Shown: positions 25,082 through 33,011 of the stretch, one piece after another
Layout: the number at the start of each line of letters is the position of its first letter
How positions within the stretch are numbered: the first letter of the stretch is position 1
From: Clostridia bacterium
GTDB lineage: Bacteria; Bacillota; Clostridia; Oscillospirales; Acutalibacteraceae
Assembly: GCA_017438845.1 (NCBI GenBank)
Contig: JAFRUO010000009.1
Span: 55,277-119,276, forward strand
Direction of reading: 5' to 3'
DNA length: 64,000 nucleotides
Position numbers and translations under genes: made by a program
Notes under the pieces: generated by a model
Seen by the model: the letters and a program-made list of their open reading frames with translations, nothing else
Database searches by the model: none
What the model was told of the DNA's origin: nothing

Positions 25082-25741
25082 ATGAAAGAAAAAACCAACA
25101 CCAAAAGGCTTGTTGAAAGCGCATTGCTGATTGCGATCGCAATGGTGCTTGAGCTTGTTTCCAAGGCAATCGGACTTGAGCTTCCCTTCGGAGGCACAAT
25201 CACAATGGCGAGTATGTTCCCGATTATACTCATTTCGTATAAGTACGGAGTAAAATGGGGACTGCTGAGCAGCTTTACCTACGCACTGTTACAGATAGTT
25301 ATGGGCGTTAAGGTTGTGTCCGCCATGTTCCTGCCCGGCGAGGATCAGATGATACTCTGGCAGGCGCTTTGCGTATGCCTGCTCGACTATATTGTTGCAT
25401 ATACCGTGCTCGGCTTGGGCGGTATGTTCAAAAACAAATTTAAGTCGGCTGTTCCTGCGCTCGTGCTCGGCACAATTGTCGCACTGTGTCTGAGATACCT
25501 TGTACACATTGTATCCGGTGCAATTTTCTACGGTGCCTGGGCTGAATGGTTCTTCTCGCAGGAGGGCTTCTATAAAATCGGCTCGGTAATTCTTTCAAAG
25601 TACAGCGGAACAAAGCTGTCAATAATTTATTCGGTTTTCTATAACGGTCTTTACATGATTCCCGAAATAATTATCACAACGGTTGTTGCCGCAATACTCG
25701 GAAACGTAAAGCAGATTACCGGTCAAAAGAAAATACACTGA
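25082..25741 (+). CDS. thiT: Thiamine ECF transporter substrate-binding component ThiT
   Basis: ThiT is the small membrane S-component that binds thiamine with high affinity and docks onto the shared ECF energising module. The 219-residue protein has about six hydrophobic segments, with FGGTITMASMFPIIL and KYGVKWGLLSSFTYALLQ matching the family. The start at ATG 25082 follows GAAAGGACGG; an upstream in-frame start at 25016 would run through the terminator hairpin and is rejected. Control by the TPP riboswitch strongly supports a thiamine role. No EcfA/EcfT genes are nearby, as usual for group II ECF systems. Confidence 0.93.
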   Translation: MKEKTNTKRLVESALLIAIAMVLELVSKAIGLELPFGGTITMASMFPIILISYKYGVKWGLLSSFTYALLQIVMGVKVVSAMFLPGEDQMILWQALCVCLLDYIVAYTVLGLGGMFKNKFKSAVPALVLGTIVALCLRYLVHIVSGAIFYGAWAEWFFSQEGFYKIGSVILSKYSGTKLSIIYSVFYNGLYMIPEIIITTVVAAILGNVKQITGQKKIH

Positions 25742-25749
25742 TTAAACAA

Positions 25750-25778
25750 AAAGCAGGGACTCGGGTCCCTGCTTTTTT
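25750..25778. terminator. Bidirectional terminator between thiT and lipoprotein gene
   Basis: Perfect stem AAGCAGGGAC / GTCCCTGCTT with a four-base TCGG loop, flanked by T-runs on both strands; it serves the two converging genes. Confidence 0.9.
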
Positions 25779-25788
25779 GCGCCCTTTT

Positions 25789-26109
25789 TCAGCTGACGAC
25801 ATCGGAAACGATTTCGCCTGCGCCTGTAACGGCGTCCTTCACTCCGTCGGCAACGCCCGTAATGATGTCGCCTGCGCCGTCGCCGACATCCGTTGCAATT
25901 TCTCCTGCCTTGTCCCTTGCGTCGGAAACCGCTTCCTTCGCCTTGTCTTTAGCCTCCGTCATGTCTTGCTCGGCACGGCTTTGAGTGGTCCTTGCAGAGG
26001 AGTCGGCGGCACGCTGTGTGATTTTGCCGTCCTCCTTTTTACCGCAGGCGGCAAAAAGCACGGAACAGATTAATACGACTGCACAGATAATTAAAAGCTT
26101 TCTTTTCAT
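25789..26109 (-). CDS. Small lipoprotein with charged amphipathic helix
   Basis: The 106-residue protein has a lipoprotein signal peptide (KRKLLIICAVVLICSVLFAAC), with Cys21 as the probable lipidation site. The mature part, from about residue 40, is a continuous Ala/Asp/Lys/Gly-rich stretch with heptad-like spacing (AKDKAKEAVSDARDKAGE), resembling YtxH- or LEA-type repeat helices. No catalytic feature is visible and I do not know the function. It lies 62 bases downstream of ypeB on the same strand and has its own AAAGGAG site, so the two may be co-transcribed in the forming spore, but that is only inference. Confidence 0.75.
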   Translation of the reverse strand: MKRKLLIICAVVLICSVLFAACGKKEDGKITQRAADSSARTTQSRAEQDMTEAKDKAKEAVSDARDKAGEIATDVGDGAGDIITGVADGVKDAVTGAGEIVSDVVS

Positions 26110-26171
26110 TTTTGTTTTCTCCTTTCTTCAGAGTCTGTTATATTGTTTCCGCGAATATGAAAAATATTATA

Positions 26172-27515
26172 TTATTTTGTAAGAATCCCGTTGTCGGAGT
26201 AGAGAAGTATCAGTATATTGTCCTCGGCTCCCGTGACAGTGTCTATATATACCAGAAGCTCCTGACCGTTTCTGTCCTCGCAATGAAACTCATAGGTGTC
26301 CTGTTCTGTTTCGTATTCGGTGGGAATAATTGCGCGTCTGCACGAAAGTACCTTTAAAAGCGGGCTTAATTTGCTTCTTGCCTGAGCCTCGGTGATTGCC
26401 GGGGAGGATATGCTCCTGCTTCGGTGATTCATAATATATCCCGAGGCGTCCAAGGAAATTACCCTGCCGCTTTCGAGACTTACGCTCACCTTGATTAAAT
26501 CGGGATAACAGATAATCCCGTCAGCGGAGTATGCGAAATTGAGCGTGCATATACCGTCGCTTACCGAATAGTAGCTGTCAGTCATATTTTTAAAGCCGTT
26601 TTTTTCAAGAAAACTTCGTGCGTTTTCCCTCGCTTTGTCCGAGCCTATTTTCTCCTCGCCCGCAAAGGAGGAACCGAGCAGGTAAACAACATATCCGCCC
26701 CGTTTCGATACGGCGATGCTCGACCCGCCCGAGGAAAAAATATACGAGGGAATGCTTCCTTCGGCCTCCCCTTCACGCTTTAAGCTTTCTGTATCGGCTT
26801 CCATAAAGGCTGCCGCCTTGATTAAAGCCTGTTCGGAAGTAATTTCCTGAGCCGATTTGAGCATTTCCGACTCCTTTTCTCCGATACTGTCAGAGAACGG
26901 ACCGTCATATATAAGAGTGGGATAGTCGCTGATTTGCTCCTCTGCGTCGCCGAGCACCTTTGAAAGCGAAAGTATATCCCTGTTTGCGCTTTCCAGGCTT
27001 TCGTTTTCTTCACGCAGACTCATTTCTCCGCTTTCAACGCTGTCAATAATATCGGAAATGTCGGAGGAGAGTGTTTGCGAAATTTCTATAAGCTTCAGCA
27101 TTTTCTGACGTTGAGCGTCGGTGACGCTGTGCCCTAACGAAAGGGAACGGTCGAGAGAGCCTACAAACGAGGCTACCTGCGACAGAAACTTAAACGTGTT
27201 GTCCAGACGGAGGTCGGAAACAGACAGGCTTGAAAGCGCATTTTTTGCACCCGAAGCGTCACGGGTCAGATTGTTCACAACCTCGCTGAGCATAGCCTGA
27301 GAATTGGAATACACGCCTTTTGTTAAATCGGAATTAATTGACGAGATATATGAGGAGAGCGAACTTAGGCTTCTTTGCGATGAAGCGTTAAGCTGACGGG
27401 TGAGCCTCTGCGCCCTTGCAAAGGACACAACCGAGCTTATGCAAAGCGAGAGAATAAGAAAAGAAATAAACATAATCAGTCTGATTTTGCTTCGGTTTAA
27501 TACAGTTTTTCTCAA
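26172..27515 (-). CDS. ypeB: Spore germination protein YpeB
   Basis: YpeB is an inner-spore-membrane protein required for placement and stability of the cortex lytic enzyme SleB. The 447-residue length matches B. subtilis YpeB (450). Visible are an N-terminal membrane helix, a long Ser-rich coiled-coil region (about 40-190), the conserved YPTLIYDGPFSD motif near residue 215, and C-terminal PepSY-type domains. I place the start at TTG 27515, preceded by GAGGTGA six bases away; a longer ATG start at 27563 lacks a ribosome-binding site. SleB, usually the adjacent gene, is not in the window. This gene is the clearest sign that the organism forms spores. Confidence 0.9.
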   Translation of the reverse strand: MRKTVLNRSKIRLIMFISFLILSLCISSVVSFARAQRLTRQLNASSQRSLSSLSSYISSINSDLTKGVYSNSQAMLSEVVNNLTRDASGAKNALSSLSVSDLRLDNTFKFLSQVASFVGSLDRSLSLGHSVTDAQRQKMLKLIEISQTLSSDISDIIDSVESGEMSLREENESLESANRDILSLSKVLGDAEEQISDYPTLIYDGPFSDSIGEKESEMLKSAQEITSEQALIKAAAFMEADTESLKREGEAEGSIPSYIFSSGGSSIAVSKRGGYVVYLLGSSFAGEEKIGSDKARENARSFLEKNGFKNMTDSYYSVSDGICTLNFAYSADGIICYPDLIKVSVSLESGRVISLDASGYIMNHRSRSISSPAITEAQARSKLSPLLKVLSCRRAIIPTEYETEQDTYEFHCEDRNGQELLVYIDTVTGAEDNILILLYSDNGILTK

Positions 27516-27582
27516 GAAATTCACCTCGTTATTATATTTTGTAAACTTTTTATAAATATACAAAAAATACTTGCATATTTGT

Positions 27583-27611
27583 TTGCCAAATCAAAGTATT
27601 TAGTGTATAAT
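27583..27611 (+). promoter_or_regulatory. Promoter of cysteine desulfurase-thiI operon
   Basis: TTGCCA at 27583-27588 and TATAAT at 27606-27611 are separated by 17 bases. The predicted start site is about 30 bases upstream of the TTG start codon at 27651. Confidence 0.7.
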
Positions 27612-27650
27612 AACTATTTGATATAGATTATTTTGGGGGAGAATGACTTC

Positions 27651-28772
27651 TTGGAAATTTATTTTGACAACAGCGCTACCACAAAGCCCTGCCAGGCGGC
27701 GGTCGAAGCGGCGGTCCGAATGATGACGCAGGAATATGCAAACCCCTCCTCACTGCACAGGGGCGGCTTTGAAGCTCAGCAGATTCTCGAAGGGTCAAGG
27801 GGCGTGATTGCCTCCCCCCTCGGCTGTGAGCCTAAGTGTATTTACTTTACTCCGAGCGGGACTGTTGCCAATAACACTGCAATTTTTTCCGCAGTTCGGG
27901 CAAAAAGGCATTCGGGAAGCAAAATCGTTACCACGGCAATGGAGCACCCGAGCGTATCAAGGTGTATGGATTTTCTGGAGGCTTCGGGCTTTGAGGTCGT
28001 AAGGCTGAAGCCGGACAGGAACGGTAACGTTTCCCTTGAGGAATTCAGCCGTGCGATTGACCCGACAACAGTGCTTGTAAGCGTGATGGCGGTCAACAAT
28101 GAGGTCGGCTCGGTTCTTCCGTTTGACGGCGTTAAGGATGTTATAAAAAGGAATGGCTCTCAGGCGTTTTTGCATGTCGACGCCGTGCAGGCATATATGA
28201 AAACGGAGCTTGCCCCCGAAAAGCAGGGGATAGATCTTTTGAGCATAAGCGCTCACAAGGTGCATGCCATAAAGGGCGCAGGCGCACTGTATGTTGCACG
28301 GGATGTCCGCATAAAGCCGTATATTCTCGGCGGCGGTCAGGAAAACGGGCTCGTTTCCGGTACGCAGGCAATGCCTGCGATTGCGGCTTTTTCGGCGGCG
28401 GCAGACGAGCTGTCAAAAATGACCGACAGAATTGAAAAGGTTAAAAAAATCAACAGTTATTTTAAAGAAACAATAAAGGGTTTTGATTTTGTTTCGCTTA
28501 ATTCCCCCGACAACGCCTGTCCGTTTATCGTAAACATTTCCGTGAAGAATATACCCTCTCAGGTAAGCGTAAACTTTTTTTCGGAAAAAGGCGTGTATGT
28601 TTCGGCAGGCTCCGCCTGCTCAAAGGGACACCGAAGCGAGGTGCTTACGTCAATGGGGCTCGACTCAAAGCGAATTGACAGTGCAGTTAGAATAAGCTTC
28701 GGAGTTTATAACACCGAAGAAGAAATTGACTATTTTGCAGAGTGCCTTGAAGAGCTTGGCAAGCTGCTTTGA
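27651..28772 (+). CDS. Cysteine desulfurase (NifS/IscS-like), partner of ThiI
   Basis: This PLP enzyme takes sulfur from cysteine as an enzyme-bound persulfide. The N-terminus EIYFDNSATTKP is diagnostic. Other landmarks are MEHPS, HVDAVQAYMK, the PLP lysine in SISAHKVHAIKGAGAL and the persulfide-forming Cys323 in SAGSACSKGH. The start is a TTG at 27651, nine bases after GGGGGAG; no ATG is available, and the in-frame TTG at 27633 would overlap the ribosome-binding site. It is 373 residues long, normal for the family. thiI follows within 12 bases, so the sulfur is probably passed to ThiI for 4-thiouridine formation in tRNA. Confidence 0.92.
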   Translation: MEIYFDNSATTKPCQAAVEAAVRMMTQEYANPSSLHRGGFEAQQILEGSRGVIASPLGCEPKCIYFTPSGTVANNTAIFSAVRAKRHSGSKIVTTAMEHPSVSRCMDFLEASGFEVVRLKPDRNGNVSLEEFSRAIDPTTVLVSVMAVNNEVGSVLPFDGVKDVIKRNGSQAFLHVDAVQAYMKTELAPEKQGIDLLSISAHKVHAIKGAGALYVARDVRIKPYILGGGQENGLVSGTQAMPAIAAFSAAADELSKMTDRIEKVKKINSYFKETIKGFDFVSLNSPDNACPFIVNISVKNIPSQVSVNFFSEKGVYVSAGSACSKGHRSEVLTSMGLDSKRIDSAVRISFGVYNTEEEIDYFAECLEELGKLL

Positions 28773-28783
28773 AAAGGATAAGT

Positions 28784-29953
28784 ATGAAGGAAATAATTTT
28801 AATTAAAAACGGAGAGCTGGCACTTAAAGGGCTTAACCGATCCTCGTTTGAGTCGGTTATGGCGAAGAACATAAAAAGACGGCTTTCCGATTTGGGAAAA
28901 ATAGACATAAAATGTCAGCAGTCGACAATGGTGCTTGAGCCCGCCGACAGCGGCTATGATATTGCCGAGGCCATAAAAAGGCTTTCAAAAATTTTCGGCA
29001 TCGCCGGCTTTCAGCGCGCCGCGGCAGTGGAAAAGGATATGGAGGTTATTCTCAAAACCGCTCCGGAGTATTTAAAGGAGCAGATGGAAAAGGTGAAAAC
29101 CTTCAAGGTGGAGTCAAAGAGAAGCGATAAAAAATTTCCGCTCAAAAGTCCCGAAATCAGCCGTGACGTTGGCGAGGCGCTTCTTAACAGCTTCCCTCAC
29201 CTTACGGTTGACGTGCATAATCCCGACATAACCGTTACGGTCGAGATTCGTGACAAGCTCGCTTTTATCAGGGGCGACCAGATAAAGGGCGCAGGCGGAA
29301 TGCCCGTAGGCACGGGAGGTAAAGCCGCAATCCTCATTTCGGGAGGAATTGACAGTCCTGTCGCCGCGTGGATGATGGCGAAAAGGGGAGTTGTGCTTGA
29401 CGCCGTTCACTTTGCGTCGCCTCCGTTTACCTCGCCGCAGTCCGAACAAAAGGTGCACGACCTTTTAAGCACGGTCGCAAAGTACTCGGGCGGCATAGCG
29501 CTTTATACCGTACCCTTTACGCACATTCAGCAGGAAATCAGAGCCAAATGTCCCGAGGAGCTGTTCACGCTTATTATGCGTAGGTTCATGATGCGTATTT
29601 CAAATGAAATAGCCGTTAAGACGGATTGCTCGGCACTCGTTACCGGCGAAAGTATCGGTCAGGTTGCAAGCCAGACAATGTGGGCGCTTGCGTGCACTGA
29701 CGAGGTTGCAAAAATGCCCGTGTTCAGACCGCTTATCGCTATGGACAAGGAAGAGATAATCTCAATTTCCAGAAAAATTGAAACCTTTGAAATATCAATC
29801 AGACCTTACGAGGATTGCTGCACGGTATTTACGCCTAAGCATCCGCGCACACGTCCCAAGCCCGAAACGGTCAGGGAAGCCGAGAAGGCGCTTGACATCG
29901 AGGAGCTTGTTAAAGAAGCGGTTGAGGGCGCAAGGCTTGATATTATTACCTGA
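28784..29953 (+). CDS. thiI: tRNA 4-thiouridine synthetase ThiI
   Basis: ThiI adenylates U8 of tRNA and transfers sulfur to make 4-thiouridine. The 389-residue protein has an N-terminal ferredoxin-like region and THUMP domain (to about 165) and a PP-loop ATPase domain with SGGIDSPVAAWMM near residue 186, then TGESIGQVASQT. It lacks the C-terminal rhodanese domain of the E. coli protein, so it must receive sulfur directly from a desulfurase, which is encoded just upstream; this is the common Gram-positive arrangement. The ATG at 28784 follows AAAAGGA. Confidence in the family is high. Confidence 0.94.
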   Translation: MKEIILIKNGELALKGLNRSSFESVMAKNIKRRLSDLGKIDIKCQQSTMVLEPADSGYDIAEAIKRLSKIFGIAGFQRAAAVEKDMEVILKTAPEYLKEQMEKVKTFKVESKRSDKKFPLKSPEISRDVGEALLNSFPHLTVDVHNPDITVTVEIRDKLAFIRGDQIKGAGGMPVGTGGKAAILISGGIDSPVAAWMMAKRGVVLDAVHFASPPFTSPQSEQKVHDLLSTVAKYSGGIALYTVPFTHIQQEIRAKCPEELFTLIMRRFMMRISNEIAVKTDCSALVTGESIGQVASQTMWALACTDEVAKMPVFRPLIAMDKEEIISISRKIETFEISIRPYEDCCTVFTPKHPRTRPKPETVREAEKALDIEELVKEAVEGARLDIIT

Positions 29954-29963
29954 CGGAGTAAAA

Positions 29964-30440
29964 ATGAAAACAGAAGAAAAGCTTGTAAGGCTTTTACGTG
30001 AGCAAAACAAAATAATCGCCACTGCGGAATCCTGCACGGGCGGACTTATAGCAAAAAGAATTACCGATGTTGCCGGCTCCTCGGCGGTTTTTGAATGTAC
30101 CGTTGTAAGCTATTCCAACCGTATTAAGCACGAGCTGCTCGGAGTCAAAAAGGAAACGCTCAGAAAATACGGCGCAGTCAGCGAGCAGACGGCTCGGGAA
30201 ATGGTGTCGGGGCTTTTAAAGCTTACGTCAGCGGACATAGGCGTTGCCGTTACGGGAATCGCAGGTCCGGAAGCCGACGGTACCGACAAGCCGGTGGGGC
30301 TTGTGTATATAGCCGCGTCGGACGGAAAAAACACGATAGTAGAAAAACATCTAAACACATTCGATGATAATATTCGCGAAAACAATCGCAACAAATCGGC
30401 AGAGGATGCACTCAGCCTTGTTCTGGAGAATTTCGTATGA
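29964..30440 (+). CDS. CinA-family nicotinamide-nucleotide amidohydrolase (C-terminal amidase domain only)
   Basis: The 158-residue protein is a stand-alone CinA C-terminal domain, which deamidates nicotinamide mononucleotide to nicotinate mononucleotide in pyridine nucleotide salvage. Motifs are IIATAESCTGGLIAKRIT, YSNRIKHELLGV, GAVSEQTAREM and VAVTGIAGPEADGTDKPVG. The start is the ATG at 29964, preceded by CGGAG; a longer open frame begins inside thiI but is a shadow. Its stop overlaps the start of the first sortase gene, so it heads a unit with two sortases and a SpoIID-domain protein that itself appears to contain a degenerate CinA-like region. Confidence 0.9.
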   Translation: MKTEEKLVRLLREQNKIIATAESCTGGLIAKRITDVAGSSAVFECTVVSYSNRIKHELLGVKKETLRKYGAVSEQTAREMVSGLLKLTSADIGVAVTGIAGPEADGTDKPVGLVYIAASDGKNTIVEKHLNTFDDNIRENNRNKSAEDALSLVLENFV

Positions 30441-31585
30441 ATGAAAACGGAAACGAAAAACTGAATAACTCCGTTGAAACGCCCGATGACGAGCTTATCG
30501 TCAGGAAGCGTGCGAAGTTTGACGAGGGCAGTTTAAAGGAAATTGACAACCCTTATCAGAGCTCTGCACCGGGCGAAGCGCCGAAGGCCGAGGAGCACAA
30601 GCCCGATACCGCACAAGCCGAGTCCGAGAAGACCGAAGCCGAAAAGACGGAGCCCGACAAAAAACCGAAGAAGAAAAAATCGGTGCTTGCGATTATTGTG
30701 CTTGTAATTGCGTTGATCGCTTTTGCAGTTTCCGCACTGATTATTGTAAGGAACATCTATTTAAGCAAAAAAAATCAGCAGCAGAGTCAGGCACTTGCCG
30801 AAAGTATTAACGGCGCAGAGGACGACGACACGGTCGGCCCCGACGGTATTTTTGAAAAATACCGCGCGCTTTATAACCAAAATCAGGACTTTGTCGGCTG
30901 GATACGTATTCCCGGCACAAGCGTTAACCACCCGGTTGTCAAGGCGGCTGATAACGACTTTTACCTTCACAGAGGGCTTGACAAAAAGTACGACGTCAGG
31001 GGCACCGTGTTTATGGACTACCGTGACCACATTGACGAGCTATGCAAGAATACCATTCTGTACGGGCATAATAACCTTGACTCCACTATGTTTTCCGACC
31101 TTGAAAAGTACAAGAATGTTGAGTTTTACAAGCAGTCACCGATAATCGAATTTAACACGATATACAAAAACTACAAGTGGAAGATAATAGCGGTTTATTA
31201 CACTAATGCCGACGACAAGGATGACAACGGTTATGCGCTTAACTACATTTATCCGTTTATGACCGACGACAGCTTTAACACATATATAATTGAAATGATG
31301 GAGCGCACCCTGTACTTTACGGGCGTGGATGTCAACAAATACGATAAAATTCTCACTCTCTCCACCTGCACAAGAGATATGGACATCAGAGGCAGGGGAG
31401 AAACCAACGCAAGGTTTGTCGTAATCGGCAGGCTTGTGCGTGAGGGAGAAAGCGCTGATGTTGACGTTTCTCAGGTTACGCTTAATGACAACCCGAGATA
31501 TCCGCAGATCTGGTATGACATTCATAATCAGCCGAATCCTTACGCTTCATATGAAAGATGGTATCCCGAAGGAGTTGAATATTAA
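30437..31585 (+). CDS. Class B sortase, first of a tandem pair (382 aa)
   Basis: Sortases are membrane-anchored transpeptidases that cut a sorting motif and attach proteins to the wall or join pilin subunits. This one has a ~75-residue charged cytoplasmic tail (rich in Glu/Lys/Pro), one membrane helix at about 80-100 and a class B catalytic domain with His211 (ILYGHNN), Cys311 (TLSTC) and Arg326 (ARFVVIG). The domain order and long tail suit class B. After the catalytic Arg there is a further ~55-residue extension ending NPRYPQIWYD and WYPEG, also present in the next gene. It overlaps cinA by four bases and the second sortase by one. No LPXTG-type substrate gene is adjacent. Confidence 0.9.
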   Translation: MNENGNEKLNNSVETPDDELIVRKRAKFDEGSLKEIDNPYQSSAPGEAPKAEEHKPDTAQAESEKTEAEKTEPDKKPKKKKSVLAIIVLVIALIAFAVSALIIVRNIYLSKKNQQQSQALAESINGAEDDDTVGPDGIFEKYRALYNQNQDFVGWIRIPGTSVNHPVVKAADNDFYLHRGLDKKYDVRGTVFMDYRDHIDELCKNTILYGHNNLDSTMFSDLEKYKNVEFYKQSPIIEFNTIYKNYKWKIIAVYYTNADDKDDNGYALNYIYPFMTDDSFNTYIIEMMERTLYFTGVDVNKYDKILTLSTCTRDMDIRGRGETNARFVVIGRLVREGESADVDVSQVTLNDNPRYPQIWYDIHNQPNPYASYERWYPEGVEY

Positions 31586-32973
31586 TGCCGCAAAAGCCGA
31601 ACAGCCGTTCCGAAGAGGAGGAAATTTTGTTCGATTTTGACAAGGAAAAATCGGCGGAGATTTCTTCGAACAGTAAGGCTCACGAAAACGAGCCCGAAGC
31701 AGAGGACTCTTTAAGCCTTGAGGAGAGCGTCTTTAACGACGCAGACAGGAGCATTCCTTTGCCCGAGGCTACAGCTTCGGACGACGTTTATGCCGAAATC
31801 ACCAAGTCGATAGACGACTCGGTTGTCTTTGAGGAAAAAACAACAAGGCGAAACAAATATAAGGATGAGCAAAACCTCGTTGACGTTGACAATCCGTTCC
31901 AAAGCGACAGAAGTGAAAAGGAAGGCGAAATTGAAAACTACGCACACTTTGACGAGGAGTTTGAGCAGAGGAAGAACATCAGAACCTTTGACGAAATATT
32001 CAAGGGCTGGGCAAAGAAAATCCTTCCGCATAAGGGCGACAAAAAGTCGGAAATCGTCCGCAAACTAATTGCCGATTTGTCCGTGCTTGTTCTTATCGGC
32101 TGTGCAGTGGCTTACCTTGTAATCTATATTCAGTCAAACAGGCAGGAAAAGCAGCAGGCAGGGCTTGCCTCGCAGATTATCGAGGTTTCCGACGACGAGC
32201 AGGAACAGAAGCTCTGGGACGAATTTTACGCAAAGTATCCGAACATCAAAATTCCCGAGGGTATGATGGCAAAATACGCTTACCTTTATGCGCTCAATCA
32301 GCAGCTTGTCGGCTGGGTGAGCATTCCGAACTCGGGCGTTGACGTTCAGGTTGTACAGTCGCCGAATAACAGCGACTACCTTAAAAAGGACTTTTACGGT
32401 AATTACAGCCGTTACGGCTGTCCGTTCCTTGACTACAGAAATCAGACGAGATTTCTCGACCAGAACACTATTATTTACGGGCACCATATGAGCGACGGTC
32501 TGATTTTTGCGGAGCTGAGCAAATACAAAAAGCTTGACGGCTTTTTGCAAAGTCCCGTTATAAATTTCGACACGCTGTATGAATCATATACCTTCAAAAT
32601 TTATGCGGTAATTATTACCAACAGCCGTGAGGAGGACGACAACGGTTACGTTTTCAATTACACCGTCACCTCCTTTAACAGCACGGAAAACTTTGATGCA
32701 TATATAAAAGCACTTGACGAGAGAAAGCTTTACACAACGGGAGTTGACATTAACTCGGCAGACAAGCTGATAACGCTTTCAACGTGCACTTATGAGTTTA
32801 CCGACGCAAGGCTTGTTATAATCGGACGAATGCTGAGGACCGGCGAAACCAAGGACATAGACACAACCTATGCAACGGTTTCGGGCAACCCGCATTATCC
32901 GCAGATATGGTACGATACAAAGGGCATCAGCAATCCGTACCTCGATTCGGAAAACTGGTATCCCGAGGGGTAA
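31585..32973 (+). CDS. Class B sortase, second of a tandem pair (462 aa)
   Basis: This paralogue has a longer acidic cytoplasmic tail (about 160 residues), a membrane helix at about 170-190 and the catalytic triad His300 (IIYGHHM), Cys401 (TLSTC) and Arg409 (ARLVIIG). It shares with its neighbour the cytoplasmic motif DNP[YF]QS and the C-terminal extension (NPHYPQIWYD, NPY, WYPEG), so the pair arose by duplication. The ATG overlaps the TAA of the first sortase gene. The second-copy tail is about twice as long as the first, which is unusual because sortases normally have short cytoplasmic tails. Substrates are not identifiable here. Confidence 0.9.
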   Translation: MPQKPNSRSEEEEILFDFDKEKSAEISSNSKAHENEPEAEDSLSLEESVFNDADRSIPLPEATASDDVYAEITKSIDDSVVFEEKTTRRNKYKDEQNLVDVDNPFQSDRSEKEGEIENYAHFDEEFEQRKNIRTFDEIFKGWAKKILPHKGDKKSEIVRKLIADLSVLVLIGCAVAYLVIYIQSNRQEKQQAGLASQIIEVSDDEQEQKLWDEFYAKYPNIKIPEGMMAKYAYLYALNQQLVGWVSIPNSGVDVQVVQSPNNSDYLKKDFYGNYSRYGCPFLDYRNQTRFLDQNTIIYGHHMSDGLIFAELSKYKKLDGFLQSPVINFDTLYESYTFKIYAVIITNSREEDDNGYVFNYTVTSFNSTENFDAYIKALDERKLYTTGVDINSADKLITLSTCTYEFTDARLVIIGRMLRTGETKDIDTTYATVSGNPHYPQIWYDTKGISNPYLDSENWYPEG

Positions 32974-33011
32974 TATAGAATAAAAAATCTTTATAAGGTG
33001 GTATATAAAAG

